From Fidelibacterota bacterium (GTDB lineage Bacteria; Fidelibacterota; Marinisomatia; Marinisomatales; UBA1611): DNA of 36,581 nt. A program made the translations under genes and the position numbers. The stretch's first letter is position 1, and every line of letters begins with the position of its first letter. Positions 1-10,925 of this stretch are shown here, piece by piece. Location of the stretch: assembly GCA_029936885.1 (NCBI GenBank), contig JAPYRR010000010.1:1-36581 (forward strand). Reading direction: 5' to 3'. Below the pieces are notes generated by a model. It saw only the letters and a program-made list of their open reading frames with translations, ran no database searches and was not told the DNA's origin.

Positions 1-13
1 CGGCTATAAGCTG

Positions 14-42
14 AACGGGGTGACTAAAGCCACCCCGTTTTT
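14..42 (+). terminator. Rho-independent terminator of an upstream + strand gene
   Basis: A perfect 9-bp stem (AACGGGGTG at 14-22 with CACCCCGTT at 31-39) encloses an 8-nt loop. The stem's own T residues and two more give a short T run (38-42). The T run is on the + strand, so it should end a rightward gene lying left of the window, convergent with gyrA. Confidence 0.8.
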
Positions 43-46
43 GTGC

Positions 47-79
47 TGATTCAATATTGGATTGAATCAATTTTATTTT
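47..79. terminator. Second AT-rich hairpin between the convergent genes
   Basis: A 9-bp inverted repeat (TGATTCAAT at 47-55, ATTGAATCA at 61-69) has a 5-nt loop and is followed on the + strand by ATTTTATTTTG. It may be a backup + strand terminator or the weak end of the gyrA transcript. On the minus strand no U-run follows it. Confidence 0.4.
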
Positions 80-90
80 GTCATTTAGAC

Positions 91-2598
91 TCATTCATCT
101 CCGTTTTCAGGCACTGCGTCATCAATAGATATTTGCTTATCTTCAGGTTCTTCTTTTTGGGTTGCCGAGTCTTCACTAATAACCCGTGTGATGGATGAGA
201 TACTTGCACCTTCGTCTAGCTTTACCAGTTTTACACCTTGGGTTACACGCCCAATGGTTCTTATGGCTCCAACCGATTGTCTCATGAGTACACCAGAATC
301 TGTGATCACAATTAAATCGTCTGAATCTACCACTTCCATAATATTCACCATTTTCCCGGTTTTATCGGTACATCGCATGGTCATAACGCCTTTTCCACCT
401 CGAGTTTGTGTTCTATATTGACTCACGTCCGTTCGTTTTCCCATGCCTTTTTTGGTAGCAACCAAAATGGTTCCTTCGCGCCGCACCACCAACATGCCAA
501 TGACGTGGTCCTCTTTCGTACTAAGAGTTATACCTTTCACGCCCATGGTTTTTCGTCCACTGGCTCGAATATTTCTTTCGGAGAAACGGATCGATTTTCC
601 TTCATAGGTTCCTAAAAGAATATCGTGTTCGCCGTTTGTAATTCTGGCTTCAATGAGCTTGTCCCCTTCACGAATTTGAATAGCGTAAATTCCGCCTTTC
701 CGTGGATTGCCGTAAGCAGATAAAACGGTCTTTTTTACGATACCGTTCTTTGTAGCCATTACAACATAATGTTGATCATCAAAGTCTTTCACACTTACGA
801 ATGCTTCTACTTTTTCGCCCGGCTCGCAACCAATTAAATTAACCACTGCGCGACCGCGAGTTGCGCGACCGCCTTGAGGGATGTCATAAACCTTCAGCCA
901 ATAACATTTCCCGCGATCTGTAAAAAAGAGCATGTAGTTGTGCGTATTCGCAATAAAAAGATGTTCTACAAAATCATCATCTTTACTCATGGCACCTTGG
1001 ATACCTCTTCCTCCTCTTCGTTGGGTTCGATACGTGTTTAGTGCGGTACGTTTAATGTAACCTTGGTGAGTGATGGTTAAAACGACCTCTTCCTCAGCGA
1101 TCATGTCTTCCATGGTAAAATCAGCATCTACAGGAACAATTTCGGTCCGTCGTTCATCGCCGTATAGGTCTCTAACTTCCTTGAGCTCATTTTTAATGAT
1201 GTCCATCCTCTGGGTCCGACTTTCTAAAATACCTTTCAAGTGCGCAATAACTTTGATTAATTCCATGTATTCCGCCACAACCTTATCCACCTCAAGGCCC
1301 GTGAGCCTTTGTAGCCGCATATCTAAAATAGCCTGTGATTGAATCTCAGAAAGGTCGAATCCGTTCATAAGACCTTCTTTGGCTTGTGATGGGTCTTTGC
1401 TCCCTCTAATAATTTTAATTATTTTGTCAATATTATCTAGCGCAATTTTTAGACCTTCTAAAATATGGGCTCGTGCTTCTGCTGATTTTAATTCAAATTC
1501 TGTACGACGAACTACAATCTCATGCCGAAAATTCACAAAATGCGTTAAAATCGTTTTGAGGGGCATTATTTTGGGAATGCCGCCTACAAGCGCTAATAAA
1601 ATAATTCCAAATGTGTCCTGGAGTTGTGTGTGTTTATATAACAGATTCAAAATGACCTCAGGAACAGCATCTCGCTTTGTTTCAATTACAACCCGAATAC
1701 CATCTTTATCTGATTCGTCCCGAAGGTCTGAAATGCCAACAACTTTTTTATCCCGAACAAGGTCGGCTATTTTTTCAACAAGATTTGCCTTATTTGTTTG
1801 ATAGGCTACCTCGGTAATAACAATACTGCTTTTTCCGGTTTTATTTGTTTCAATGTGGGCACGGGCGCGCATTTTAATTTTTCCACGTCCCGTTGTGTAA
1901 GCGCTCTTTAATCCATCCATTCCTAAAATAAGTCCTGCAGTTGGAAAGTCGGGCCCTTTAATGTGGGTCATTAATTCTTCTACGGTTATGTCATCATTGT
2001 CAATTAACGCGATTAAACCATTAATAACTTCTGTCAAATTATGAGGTGGAATTTTTGTGGCCATTCCAACTGCAATTCCCTCTGATCCATTTACCAACAA
2101 GGTCGGAACCGCCGATGGAAGCACGGATGGCTCTTTTAAAGTTTCATCAAAATTGGGTGTCCATTCAACAGTGTCTTTATCCAGGTCTTTTAACATTTCA
2201 CTGGTTATTTTGGTCATTCGAGACTCTGTATAACGCATGGCCGCAGCATTGTCACCGTCAATCGAGCCAAAGTTGCCTTGTCCATCCACGAGCCTATATC
2301 GCATTGAAAAACTTTGTGCCATGCGAACAAGCGCATCATAAACTGAGCTGTCACCATGTGGATGATATTTACCAAGAACGTCACCCACAATCCTTGCGGA
2401 TTTTTTATAGGGACGATTCCAGCTTGAGCCTAGTTCGCTCATCCCAAAGAGAATTCTTCGATGGACAGGTTTGAGTCCGTCACGTACATCCGGCAATGCC
2501 CGGGATACAATGACAGACATTGAATAGTTTAAATAACTCTCCCGCATTTCATCTACAATATCTCGGGGAAGAACGTTGTCTCGATTAAAATCAACCAT
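91..2598 (-). CDS. gyrA: DNA gyrase subunit A
   Basis: GyrA is the breakage-reunion subunit of the GyrA2GyrB2 type II topoisomerase, which introduces negative supercoils. The 835-residue length fits the family. The catalytic tyrosine is Y123 in [10 protein letters not shown]. The quinolone-resistance region (GDSSVYD, residues 82-88) keeps Ser84 and Asp88, the residues usually found in drug-sensitive enzymes. A GyrA box, QRRGGRG (526-532), opens the C-terminal DNA-wrapping beta-pinwheel and marks it as gyrase rather than topoisomerase IV. The C-terminus is acidic. The gene follows gyrB by 17 nt and is the last gene of the dnaN-recF-dciA-gyrB-gyrA unit. Confidence 0.98.
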   Translation of the reverse strand: MVDFNRDNVLPRDIVDEMRESYLNYSMSVIVSRALPDVRDGLKPVHRRILFGMSELGSSWNRPYKKSARIVGDVLGKYHPHGDSSVYDALVRMAQSFSMRYRLVDGQGNFGSIDGDNAAAMRYTESRMTKITSEMLKDLDKDTVEWTPNFDETLKEPSVLPSAVPTLLVNGSEGIAVGMATKIPPHNLTEVINGLIALIDNDDITVEELMTHIKGPDFPTAGLILGMDGLKSAYTTGRGKIKMRARAHIETNKTGKSSIVITEVAYQTNKANLVEKIADLVRDKKVVGISDLRDESDKDGIRVVIETKRDAVPEVILNLLYKHTQLQDTFGIILLALVGGIPKIMPLKTILTHFVNFRHEIVVRRTEFELKSAEARAHILEGLKIALDNIDKIIKIIRGSKDPSQAKEGLMNGFDLSEIQSQAILDMRLQRLTGLEVDKVVAEYMELIKVIAHLKGILESRTQRMDIIKNELKEVRDLYGDERRTEIVPVDADFTMEDMIAEEEVVLTITHQGYIKRTALNTYRTQRRGGRGIQGAMSKDDDFVEHLFIANTHNYMLFFTDRGKCYWLKVYDIPQGGRATRGRAVVNLIGCEPGEKVEAFVSVKDFDDQHYVVMATKNGIVKKTVLSAYGNPRKGGIYAIQIREGDKLIEARITNGEHDILLGTYEGKSIRFSERNIRASGRKTMGVKGITLSTKEDHVIGMLVVRREGTILVATKKGMGKRTDVSQYRTQTRGGKGVMTMRCTDKTGKMVNIMEVVDSDDLIVITDSGVLMRQSVGAIRTIGRVTQGVKLVKLDEGASISSITRVISEDSATQKEEPEDKQISIDDAVPENGDE

Positions 2599-2615
2599 GA
2601 ATATTTCCTAAAGTG

Positions 2616-4857
<2,242 letters not shown>

Positions 4858-4858
<1 letters not shown>

Positions 4859-5958
4859 TATCGTTTTAGGTTATATGTTTTGTTTTCTATTTCCCCACTC
4901 ATGAGTCCGCTTTTTTCCACATTCAACAAATCTGTCGTTGTTACAATTGTTTGGACCGGGTCACCGGATTCTGTTTCAAGTCCCTGTAGAAGAGAAACAA
5001 TTTTTTTGCTTCTACCTAGATCCAGTTTTGCAAAAAGATCATCTAATAAAAGCGTTGGATGGTTTCCTGTTTTTTCGCGGATAAATACCATTTCAGTTAA
5101 TTTTAACAAAACCAAAGAAAGTTTGTGTTCGCCTTGGGAGCCTAGGCTTCGAAGGTCTCTTCTGTCCCAAACGAATGAAATATCGTCTCTGTGGGGGCCG
5201 TATGTGGTTCTCCCTAAACGAAGGTCTTTTTTTAATGCGTTTGTTATTTCGGATTTATATAGCCCCTGAGTAGGCGCTTCCTTCAAATAGGTGAGTTCAA
5301 AAAGTATTTTATTATCGTAACGATTCACAACAGATGATAGCCTTGTTTTAAACGTTGAAATAAATTCGAACCGAAGTAACCAGAGCTTTTGCCCAGTGCT
5401 AATAAGTTGGTCGTCCCAACTTTGGATATCTTTTGTTGGCACAGACCCGTCTTTTGCATTTTGAATTACAGCGTTTCTTTGTTTTAAAACACGGTTATAG
5501 TTTTGTAGAGTGTCCACATATTCCCGTGACGTAACTGAAAACATTTTATCAAAAAACTTACGCCGTTCAATCGGTGCGCCTTTCGTTACAGATTGTTCTT
5601 CCGGCGACAGAACCACTACGTTGTTTCGCCCAATGAGTTCTTTTCGACTGCTCAGTGGTTTTCCATTTAGCCTTAGTTTTATTCCAGATGGTTTTTCCAT
5701 CTGTACTGCCACTTGGTCTTGAGTGTCTTTGTTTTCAAAGTTTCCACGGACAAGCAGTTGAGAACTTTTGTTTTTAATTAATTCTCGATATTTATGCGTT
5801 CTAAAGCTTCGGCCAAAAGACAAAACGTGGATTGCTTCCAATATGGCCGTTTTCCCTGAACCGTTCTCGCCCCAAATCACAGTGAGCCCCGGGATAAAAT
5901 TAAATTCTTGCTTGTTGTGGTTTCGAAAAGAAACCAGTTCAAGATGTAGAATTGCCAT
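4858..5958 (-). CDS. recF: DNA replication and repair protein RecF
   Basis: RecF is an SMC-like ABC ATPase of the RecFOR pathway that helps load RecA at single-strand gaps. The 366-residue protein starts with the typical MAILHLELVSFRNH strand and has Walker A GENGSGKT at residues 30-37. Near the C-terminus are the signature GSQGEHKLSLVLLKL and Walker B/D-loop LLLDDLFAKLD. It lies 21 nt downstream of dnaN and shares 1 nt with dciA, the standard dnaN-recF arrangement. Length and all three ATPase motifs are intact. Confidence 0.97.
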
Positions 5959-5979
5959 CGACTGCCAGAACCCGAGTGG

Positions 5980-7092
5980 TTAATCATTCAGGCGAATGGG
6001 CATAAGGAGCATTAAACAGTCGGTATTTTCTTCTGTTGATTCTGGATTAAATAATGCGGCACTGATCGAGGTGTTAAACTCTGCTATAACTTTTTCTCCA
6101 CTCACGTGATTAATTACATCTTTTAAGTATTCAGCATTATATCCTATTACTAAGCTTTCGCCGTCGTATTCTGCTGGAATTTGTTCTTGTGCTTTTGAAG
6201 ATTTTTCCGGGTCTTCCGTCGTGATTTTACAGGAAGCGCCATCCAGGTTGATAGCTACTTGGTGGGTCGATTTATTTGAAAAAATTGATACGCGTCTTAT
6301 GGCGCCCAAAAGAACATCTTTATCAACCTTTAATGTTTTATTATTGTCTTTTGGAATGACGCTTTCATAATCCGGGAAGCGCTCATCAATAATTCGGGTT
6401 AGCACCGTGTCTTTACCCATTTTGGCTGTAATGTGGTTTTCTCCAATCAAAATTTCTACTTCCTGATTTGAAAGGTGTGACGACATGAATGATAAGAATT
6501 TTCTTGGGACAATCAGGTCGCCCGTAAACCCGTTGGTATTAAAATCATTGCGGGTATACTTTACAAGCCTGTGTCCATCTGTTGAAACTGCCGTAATGCC
6601 TGATTCGCTAAACCGAAACAAAACGCCTGTTAATGCCGGCTTTAATTCATCTTTACTTACAGCAAATGATGTTGCATCTATAATGTTTTTTAACATGCCT
6701 CCGGAAACGACAACAGACTGAGAGCCAGCTGTGTCTGGTGCGGCAGGAAATTCATCGGCCGGCTTGGCCATAAGGTCATATTCGCCATTATCGGTAATGA
6801 TTTTAGCGCGATTACTATCGTCAACCTCTAGGGTGATGCGAGTGTCTGGAAGTTCGTTTGTTATATCAAACAATGTTTTGAGTGGAAGGGCGGCTGACCC
6901 GGCTTGTTCTAGGCTGACGGGAATCTCTGCCTGAATCGTAATTTCTAAATCTGTGGCACGAAAAGACGTTTTTTCTTCTGAAGATTCAATCAAAACACAA
7001 CCTAGGATTGGTAGTGTGGATCGAGTCGGCGCAGCCTTGGAAAGTTTTTGTAAAGCTTGTTGTAGTTCGGTTTTGGATGTGGAAAATTTCAT
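5980..7092 (-). CDS. dnaN: DNA polymerase III beta sliding clamp
   Basis: This 370-residue processivity clamp has the usual N-terminus (MKFSTSKTELQQALQKLSKA, then TLPILGCVLIE) and ends in NTDCLMLLMPIRLND, matching the conserved M-P-[MI]-R-L tail. A dimer of three-domain subunits encircles DNA and tethers the polymerase. An AGGA Shine-Dalgarno sequence precedes the ATG. It is the first gene of the leftward replication operon and is separated by about 18 kb from dnaA, which points the opposite way. In many bacteria dnaA and dnaN are adjacent. The upstream region holds a large palindrome (7145-7205). Confidence 0.97.
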   Translation of the reverse strand: MKFSTSKTELQQALQKLSKAAPTRSTLPILGCVLIESSEEKTSFRATDLEITIQAEIPVSLEQAGSAALPLKTLFDITNELPDTRITLEVDDSNRAKIITDNGEYDLMAKPADEFPAAPDTAGSQSVVVSGGMLKNIIDATSFAVSKDELKPALTGVLFRFSESGITAVSTDGHRLVKYTRNDFNTNGFTGDLIVPRKFLSFMSSHLSNQEVEILIGENHITAKMGKDTVLTRIIDERFPDYESVIPKDNNKTLKVDKDVLLGAIRRVSIFSNKSTHQVAINLDGASCKITTEDPEKSSKAQEQIPAEYDGESLVIGYNAEYLKDVINHVSGEKVIAEFNTSISAALFNPESTEENTDCLMLLMPIRLND

Positions 7093-7144
7093 TTGAGTCC
7101 TAATTAAAAAATCAATGATGAATGAAATGGTTTTTACAAAGGTA

Positions 7145-7205
7145 AAACAACCTGTAAAACTACTTAAATAGCTCTTTTTTTAAAAAGGGTTTTTGCAGGT
7201 TGTTT
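7145..7205. repeat. Long inverted repeat between dnaN and the DUF4442 gene
   Basis: Arms AAACAACCTGTAAAA (7145-7159) and TTTTGCAGGTTGTTT (7191-7205) pair over 15 bp with a single G-T wobble. The 31-nt loop contains a further T-run/A-run pairing. The structure is bracketed by an 11-bp direct repeat, TTTTTACAAAG, at 7131-7141 and 7212-7222. It could be a terminator of the upstream unit, a control element for dnaN, or a tiny mobile-type element with a target duplication. The sequence alone does not decide. Confidence 0.65.
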
Positions 7206-7268
7206 AAAGTCTTTTTACAAAGAGGTGGTGTGGTTTAGGCCCACTGGTTGGCCCAATAAAACAACACT

Positions 7269-7790
7269 CTATGTCTTGTTGCGTTTTTTAAAAGACCAGG
7301 TAAATTCAAAACGAGCAATTTCTTCTCCCTCATTATTGGCCCCAATTGATTTTCCCGTAACAGTTTGGGCTTCGTTTGTTTTAATCGCATTTGTGGCAGC
7401 ATTATCAAACTCATTCCAATCTGTACAGGTGAATGTGCTTGTTCCTGTGGCTTTTTTCAAAAACTCCGCTCGGGTTGAAACCAAAATTACAGCAACACTT
7501 TCATCTTTTCCTTTTGTCGCTATGAGTGCATATGCGCCGGTGCTTAATTCTGCTGCCATACCAAGTACTGCCCAAAATGTGGATCGAAATGGATTTTTGT
7601 TTAGGTATTTATATTTTACGCGGGTAACACATTTGGACTCATTGAGTTCTATTATTTTGAAACCGGTTAAAAATGCCAAAGGTAATTTTTTAATTGAAAA
7701 CATTTTGAATAAAAACCAATTTGTCATTTTGGCGCTTATGTTTTTTTGGATTTTATTCATGTTTGTTTTATTGCTTTTTAAGCGCTCCAA
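7269..7790 (-). CDS. DUF4442 hotdog-fold protein
   Basis: This is a 173-residue protein of the DUF4442 family, a hotdog-fold group related to acyl-CoA thioesterases such as PaaI. The recognisable block is VKYKYLNKNPFRSTFWAVLGMAAELSTGAYAL (the NPFRS...F...L..AAELS.G core), followed by the sheet-forming C-terminus. The substrate is unknown. As drawn, the start overlaps the end of the cyclase gene by 13 nt. Met11 (7760) and Met22 (7727) are alternative starts that would shorten or remove the overlap. It is the last gene of the anti-sigma/STAS/cyclase unit, but nothing in its sequence ties it to signalling. Confidence 0.75.
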   Translation of the reverse strand: MERLKSNKTNMNKIQKNISAKMTNWFLFKMFSIKKLPLAFLTGFKIIELNESKCVTRVKYKYLNKNPFRSTFWAVLGMAAELSTGAYALIATKGKDESVAVILVSTRAEFLKKATGTSTFTCTDWNEFDNAATNAIKTNEAQTVTGKSIGANNEGEEIARFEFTWSFKKRNKT

Positions 7791-9802
7791 TCAATTCGAT
7801 AGACTCCAACCTTTTCCTTTTTTCCTTTAACCTTTATGGGGTTTAATTTTTCGTAGTGGAACTTCCTTTTGGTTTCCTTCCATACGGTTGGAGAAACATA
7901 AATTTCTCCGGGGCCCGCAGCAGAACAAAGTCGCGCACCGAGATTTACTGCGTCACCAATTACTGTATAATCCATCATATCGCGGGACCCAATATTTCCC
8001 GACACAACAATACCTCGATTAATACCTATTCCCACCATAATGGGTTCTTCGTTTCTTTTTTTTCTTTGTTCATTAAGGCGTTCAATTTGTTTTTGCATTT
8101 CCACAGCTGTTACTACGGCTCTTTGTGTGTCGTTATCGGCAGAAATGGGCGCGCCATAAACAATCATAAGTTCATCGCCAATTATCTTATCGAGGGTTCC
8201 GTTGTGTTTAAATACTATATCAATCATATCGGAAAAATATTCATTCAAAGTGGCTACAACATTTTCCGGGTTCATGTTTTCCGACATTGAAGTAAACCCA
8301 CGAATATCGCTGAACAAAATGGTGACTTCCCGTTCTTCACCGCCCAGGTTTAATTTAGCATCGTCGTCCAAAAGCTCATCCACAACCTGTTTCGATACAT
8401 AGCGCTTAAATGTGTTTTTAATTTTACTTACGTCTGTAATGTCTTCAATCGCAATAACGAGGCCCTGTATATTTCCATCGGGGTCAATGCGCGGCGCGGC
8501 AGAAACATTCACCACTGTTTCTGGAGATACCGTTAAAAAGGACATATTAATTTCAGAATGTGTGGTGTTTTCAACTTCCGATTTTTGGATCAATTCCAGG
8601 ATTTCTTCATCTTTTTCAAATAGGAACATGTAATGGTTGCCGATGATCTCATCCATGCCCATCTTAAGAATATTTTGACCCGCTTGATTGATAGAATCGA
8701 TCTCACCCAATGTGTCTAAAGTAACCACGCCAGTTGCAATACTCCCTAAAATGCTTTCGTTGAATTGTTTGGCTTCGGTGATGTCTTTAAATAGGCGCGC
8801 ATTGTCCAGCGCCACCGCTCCTTGATTACAAAGAGCAGTAAGAAGGTCAAGGTCTGTTTGATTAAATGCTTCCACGCCATGGCGAGATTCTTTGTTACAA
8901 AGTAACATATAACCCAGGGTGTTGTCCTTGGTTTGGAGCGGCGCAATAATCACATGGTCTTCTCCTAGCTTTTTTTGCAGAGCATTCTTGTTTTCTGGGG
9001 TAAGGATCAGTCCTGATTTTTCATCTTCAACCTTTTTAAATACGGCCAGTTTTTTTGAAAGAAGCGCATCCATATCATCCCAGTTAAAAGATGAATTTAG
9101 TTCAAGAATTGGGCTGTTTTCTTTAGGAATTAACATCATACCTTTAGATGCGTTCAAGATCCCCACAGAACGCCAGAGAATTTCATCGCTCAATTCACCA
9201 ACATCCAAAACAGAGCTAATGGCCACGCTAATATCAAATAATGTTTCCAGCTCAAGAAGTTTCAAGTTTAGTTGGTTTTGTTTGTCTTCAACATCCTGAA
9301 TTAATTTGTAATTGTACAGGGCTTTGGTTAGGTGATTGGCAATGATTTCCAATATTTTAATTTCAGCGCCAGTGTAGGACTCGCCCATGAATTTTTTCCC
9401 CACACATAGAAGCCCCAATAAATGATCTTTGTGAAACAAGGGAACAAGAATTTTACTCCCTAATTCGTTAATACAGCTTTTTAATTCACCCGTGAGCCAT
9501 GGTGGTATTTTATCTATATTGATGTGATCGTGGCGATATTTTTCAGATTGGCTTTTGAGTTTCTTTGGGGGCGAAAATGGGGTTCGTTCTTTTAAGCCCT
9601 GTGATGCTAAAATAGTAAGCTTATCTTTCTTTTGGTGGTATAAAAAAATAGCGCCTTTCGACGCCATCACTGTCCCCAACGTAAGCCGGAGAATTCCCTT
9701 TCCTACTGATCCGGGTTGGTCTGCATCAATGAGGACTTCCCCTAATTCATCCAGGGATGTTAAATAATAATCAAGTTGGTCGGCTACACTGACTTCAATC
9801 AC
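7778..9802 (-). CDS. GAF-GAF-PAS class III adenylate cyclase
   Basis: A 674-residue soluble signalling enzyme. Two GAF-like domains (about 35-170 and 195-335) and a PAS domain (about 345-455, NESILGSIATGVVTLD) precede a class III nucleotide cyclase domain (about 480-672). Metal-binding Asp499 (FSDIRGFT) and Asp543 (KIIGDELM) are present. Lys539 and the Thr in DYTVIGDAVNLGARL are the residues typical of ATP rather than GTP specificity, so cAMP is the likely product. No transmembrane segment is seen. It follows the STAS gene by 13 nt, so it is probably co-transcribed with the partner-switch genes. The ligands of the GAF and PAS domains cannot be read from sequence. Confidence 0.9.
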   Translation of the reverse strand: MIEVSVADQLDYYLTSLDELGEVLIDADQPGSVGKGILRLTLGTVMASKGAIFLYHQKKDKLTILASQGLKERTPFSPPKKLKSQSEKYRHDHINIDKIPPWLTGELKSCINELGSKILVPLFHKDHLLGLLCVGKKFMGESYTGAEIKILEIIANHLTKALYNYKLIQDVEDKQNQLNLKLLELETLFDISVAISSVLDVGELSDEILWRSVGILNASKGMMLIPKENSPILELNSSFNWDDMDALLSKKLAVFKKVEDEKSGLILTPENKNALQKKLGEDHVIIAPLQTKDNTLGYMLLCNKESRHGVEAFNQTDLDLLTALCNQGAVALDNARLFKDITEAKQFNESILGSIATGVVTLDTLGEIDSINQAGQNILKMGMDEIIGNHYMFLFEKDEEILELIQKSEVENTTHSEINMSFLTVSPETVVNVSAAPRIDPDGNIQGLVIAIEDITDVSKIKNTFKRYVSKQVVDELLDDDAKLNLGGEEREVTILFSDIRGFTSMSENMNPENVVATLNEYFSDMIDIVFKHNGTLDKIIGDELMIVYGAPISADNDTQRAVVTAVEMQKQIERLNEQRKKRNEEPIMVGIGINRGIVVSGNIGSRDMMDYTVIGDAVNLGARLCSAAGPGEIYVSPTVWKETKRKFHYEKLNPIKVKGKKEKVGVYRIDWSA

Positions 9803-9815
9803 AATGACTCAGTCG

Positions 9816-10160
9816 CTATGCCATGCCTTGCAAACCCTCGGCCTCAGAGTAATACACGGTGGAATATTTTGTAAGCCCCATAATGTTGAACGTTTTTTCT
9901 ACAATGGGCGCCAAATTATAATACCCAAGCTTTCCGTCTACGTCCTGGAGTTTTTCTATAATTTCAATCAAAATTGAAACACCGATACTGTTCACCACTT
10001 TTGAGTTTTCAAGATTGATGAGAAACAATTTTTTTCCGGTTTCCATTTTTTCATAACAAGCTTCAGATACTTTTTCACCGCCTACGTTATTTAAATAACC
10101 GGCTGTTTCAATAATAACAACGTCGCCTTCTTCCCGGACGTTTAAACTAAAATCTGACAT
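9816..10160 (-). CDS. STAS-domain anti-sigma factor antagonist
   Basis: A 114-residue single-domain STAS protein of the SpoIIAA/RsbV type. The expected phosphorylation site is Ser58 in VVNSIGVSIL, matching the family's D/N-S-x-G loop at the start of the switch helix. In partner switching the unphosphorylated form binds the anti-sigma kinase and frees the sigma factor; phosphorylation by the kinase releases it. The kinase gene is immediately upstream (19 nt gap) and a PP2C phosphatase gene is upstream of that, which supports this role. Which sigma factor or other partner is controlled is not visible here. Confidence 0.9.
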   Translation of the reverse strand: MSDFSLNVREEGDVVIIETAGYLNNVGGEKVSEACYEKMETGKKLFLINLENSKVVNSIGVSILIEIIEKLQDVDGKLGYYNLAPIVEKTFNIMGLTKYSTVYYSEAEGLQGMA

Positions 10161-10179
10161 ACTGTCTCCTTGCGAAAAT

Positions 10180-10599
10180 TTATTTCTTTTTGGTCATGGT
10201 AACAGTGGTACCTTCCGGTGTGGATTCAAATTCCACTGTATCCATTAATTCTTGAATGAGTTTTAATCCCCAACCGCGCTTACGATCTGAACCAAGTTTT
10301 TCTTCGATATTCGGAATTTTCACTTTGGATGGGTCAAACCCCTTTCCTTTATCGGTGACCTTGATCACCAGAGTATCGGCTTGAATCACAAAATGGATTT
10401 CTACATTTCCGGCGTCACTCTCACTGTGTTCAAAAGCGTTAATGGTGGCTTCGATCAGGGCCATGCTGATTTCGGCGGTTTTTTCTTCTCCCAGATTCAT
10501 ATGCTTTGCGATAACTTCAGCGGTTTTAGTGGCCGCCAGTTCCATATCCGGTATAATGGGTAATGTTAGTTCTACTTTTGGTGCGTCTTTTGGGCTCAT
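10180..10599 (-). CDS. RsbW/SpoIIAB-type anti-sigma serine kinase
   Basis: A 139-residue stand-alone GHKL ATPase of the HATPase_c_2 group. The N-box is ALIEATINAFEHS (Glu50, Asn54), the G1 box is DKGKGFD (83-89) and the G2 region is RGWGLKLI (108-115). The short single-domain form is that of anti-sigma factors that phosphorylate STAS antagonists rather than histidine kinases. The STAS gene directly downstream is the obvious partner. The gene is separated from the upstream sensor-phosphatase gene by 326 bp of repeat-rich DNA, so it may have its own promoter. Confidence 0.88.
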   Translation of the reverse strand: MSPKDAPKVELTLPIIPDMELAATKTAEVIAKHMNLGEEKTAEISMALIEATINAFEHSESDAGNVEIHFVIQADTLVIKVTDKGKGFDPSKVKIPNIEEKLGSDRKRGWGLKLIQELMDTVEFESTPEGTTVTMTKKK

Positions 10600-10717
10600 A
10601 GTGTACCCCGTTTCGTTTTATTAAGGGGAATTGGTTTATAAAAATTAGACAGCAACTTCAGGAATCCAAAGCCTTACTTTTTCTTTACAACAAGTTGGGT
10701 GGATGAATGGAATGATG

Positions 10718-10742
10718 CCAGACTACACTTCGTTTCGTCTGG
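10718..10742. repeat. Hairpin element A
   Basis: CCAGAC (10718-10723) and GTCTGG (10737-10742) form a 6-bp stem. The left arm continues as CCAGACTAC, a 9-mer that recurs on the opposite strand in the hairpin at 10836-10862, suggesting a small repeat family. Confidence 0.5.
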
Positions 10743-10802
10743 TAAAATTAGGAAATAGAAAAGCGGATTAGGAATTAGGATAAAAAAGAAAAAACAAACC
10801 AA

Positions 10803-10828
10803 AATCCCCCTTTATAAAAAAGGGGATT
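10803..10828. repeat. Hairpin element B (C-run/G-run palindrome)
   Basis: AATCCCC (10803-10809) pairs with GGGGATT (10822-10828), extended by TTT/AAA inside after a one-base bulge. A related palindrome with a C-run, T-run, A-run and G-run lies at 26506-26526, so this may be one copy of a dispersed intergenic repeat. It has no following T run in either direction long enough to call a terminator. Confidence 0.55.
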
Positions 10829-10835
10829 GGGCTTG

Positions 10836-10862
10836 CCCGACGTAGCGTTCGCGTAGTCTGGG
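10836..10862. repeat. Hairpin element C (REP-like)
   Basis: The fold is CCC-GAC, a GTA/GTA internal loop, then GCG-TT-CGC, closing with GTC, a bulged T and GGG. It is GC-rich against an AT-rich background, resembling bacterial REP-type elements. Its complement begins CCCAGACTACGCG, sharing CCAGACTAC with hairpin A. Confidence 0.5.
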
Positions 10863-10925
10863 AATATCAATAAAGTTGGTGTTTTTTCTTTTTAATAAAC
10901 CCGGTTAAAAAAATTCCGCAGAGCA

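Larger units (their letters stand above)
10600..10925. other. Repeat-rich intergenic region
   Basis: This 326-bp stretch between the sensor-phosphatase gene and the anti-sigma kinase gene has no convincing ORF. It holds three hairpin-forming elements (10718-10742, 10803-10828, 10836-10862), described separately, and A-rich spacers. The end of the sensor transcript and the promoter of the kinase operon must lie here, but I cannot point to either with confidence. Confidence 0.7.

Noticed and set aside
6102-6109. TCACGTGA palindrome inside dnaN, like a parS core
   Set aside because: The flanks do not continue the parS pattern (CTCACGTGAT instead of TTTCACGTGAAA), so it is an 8-bp chance match in coding sequence.
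7225-7830. 201-codon + strand reading frame
   Set aside because: It is antisense to the DUF4442 gene and the cyclase end, with low-complexity hydrophobic sequence and no recognisable family.
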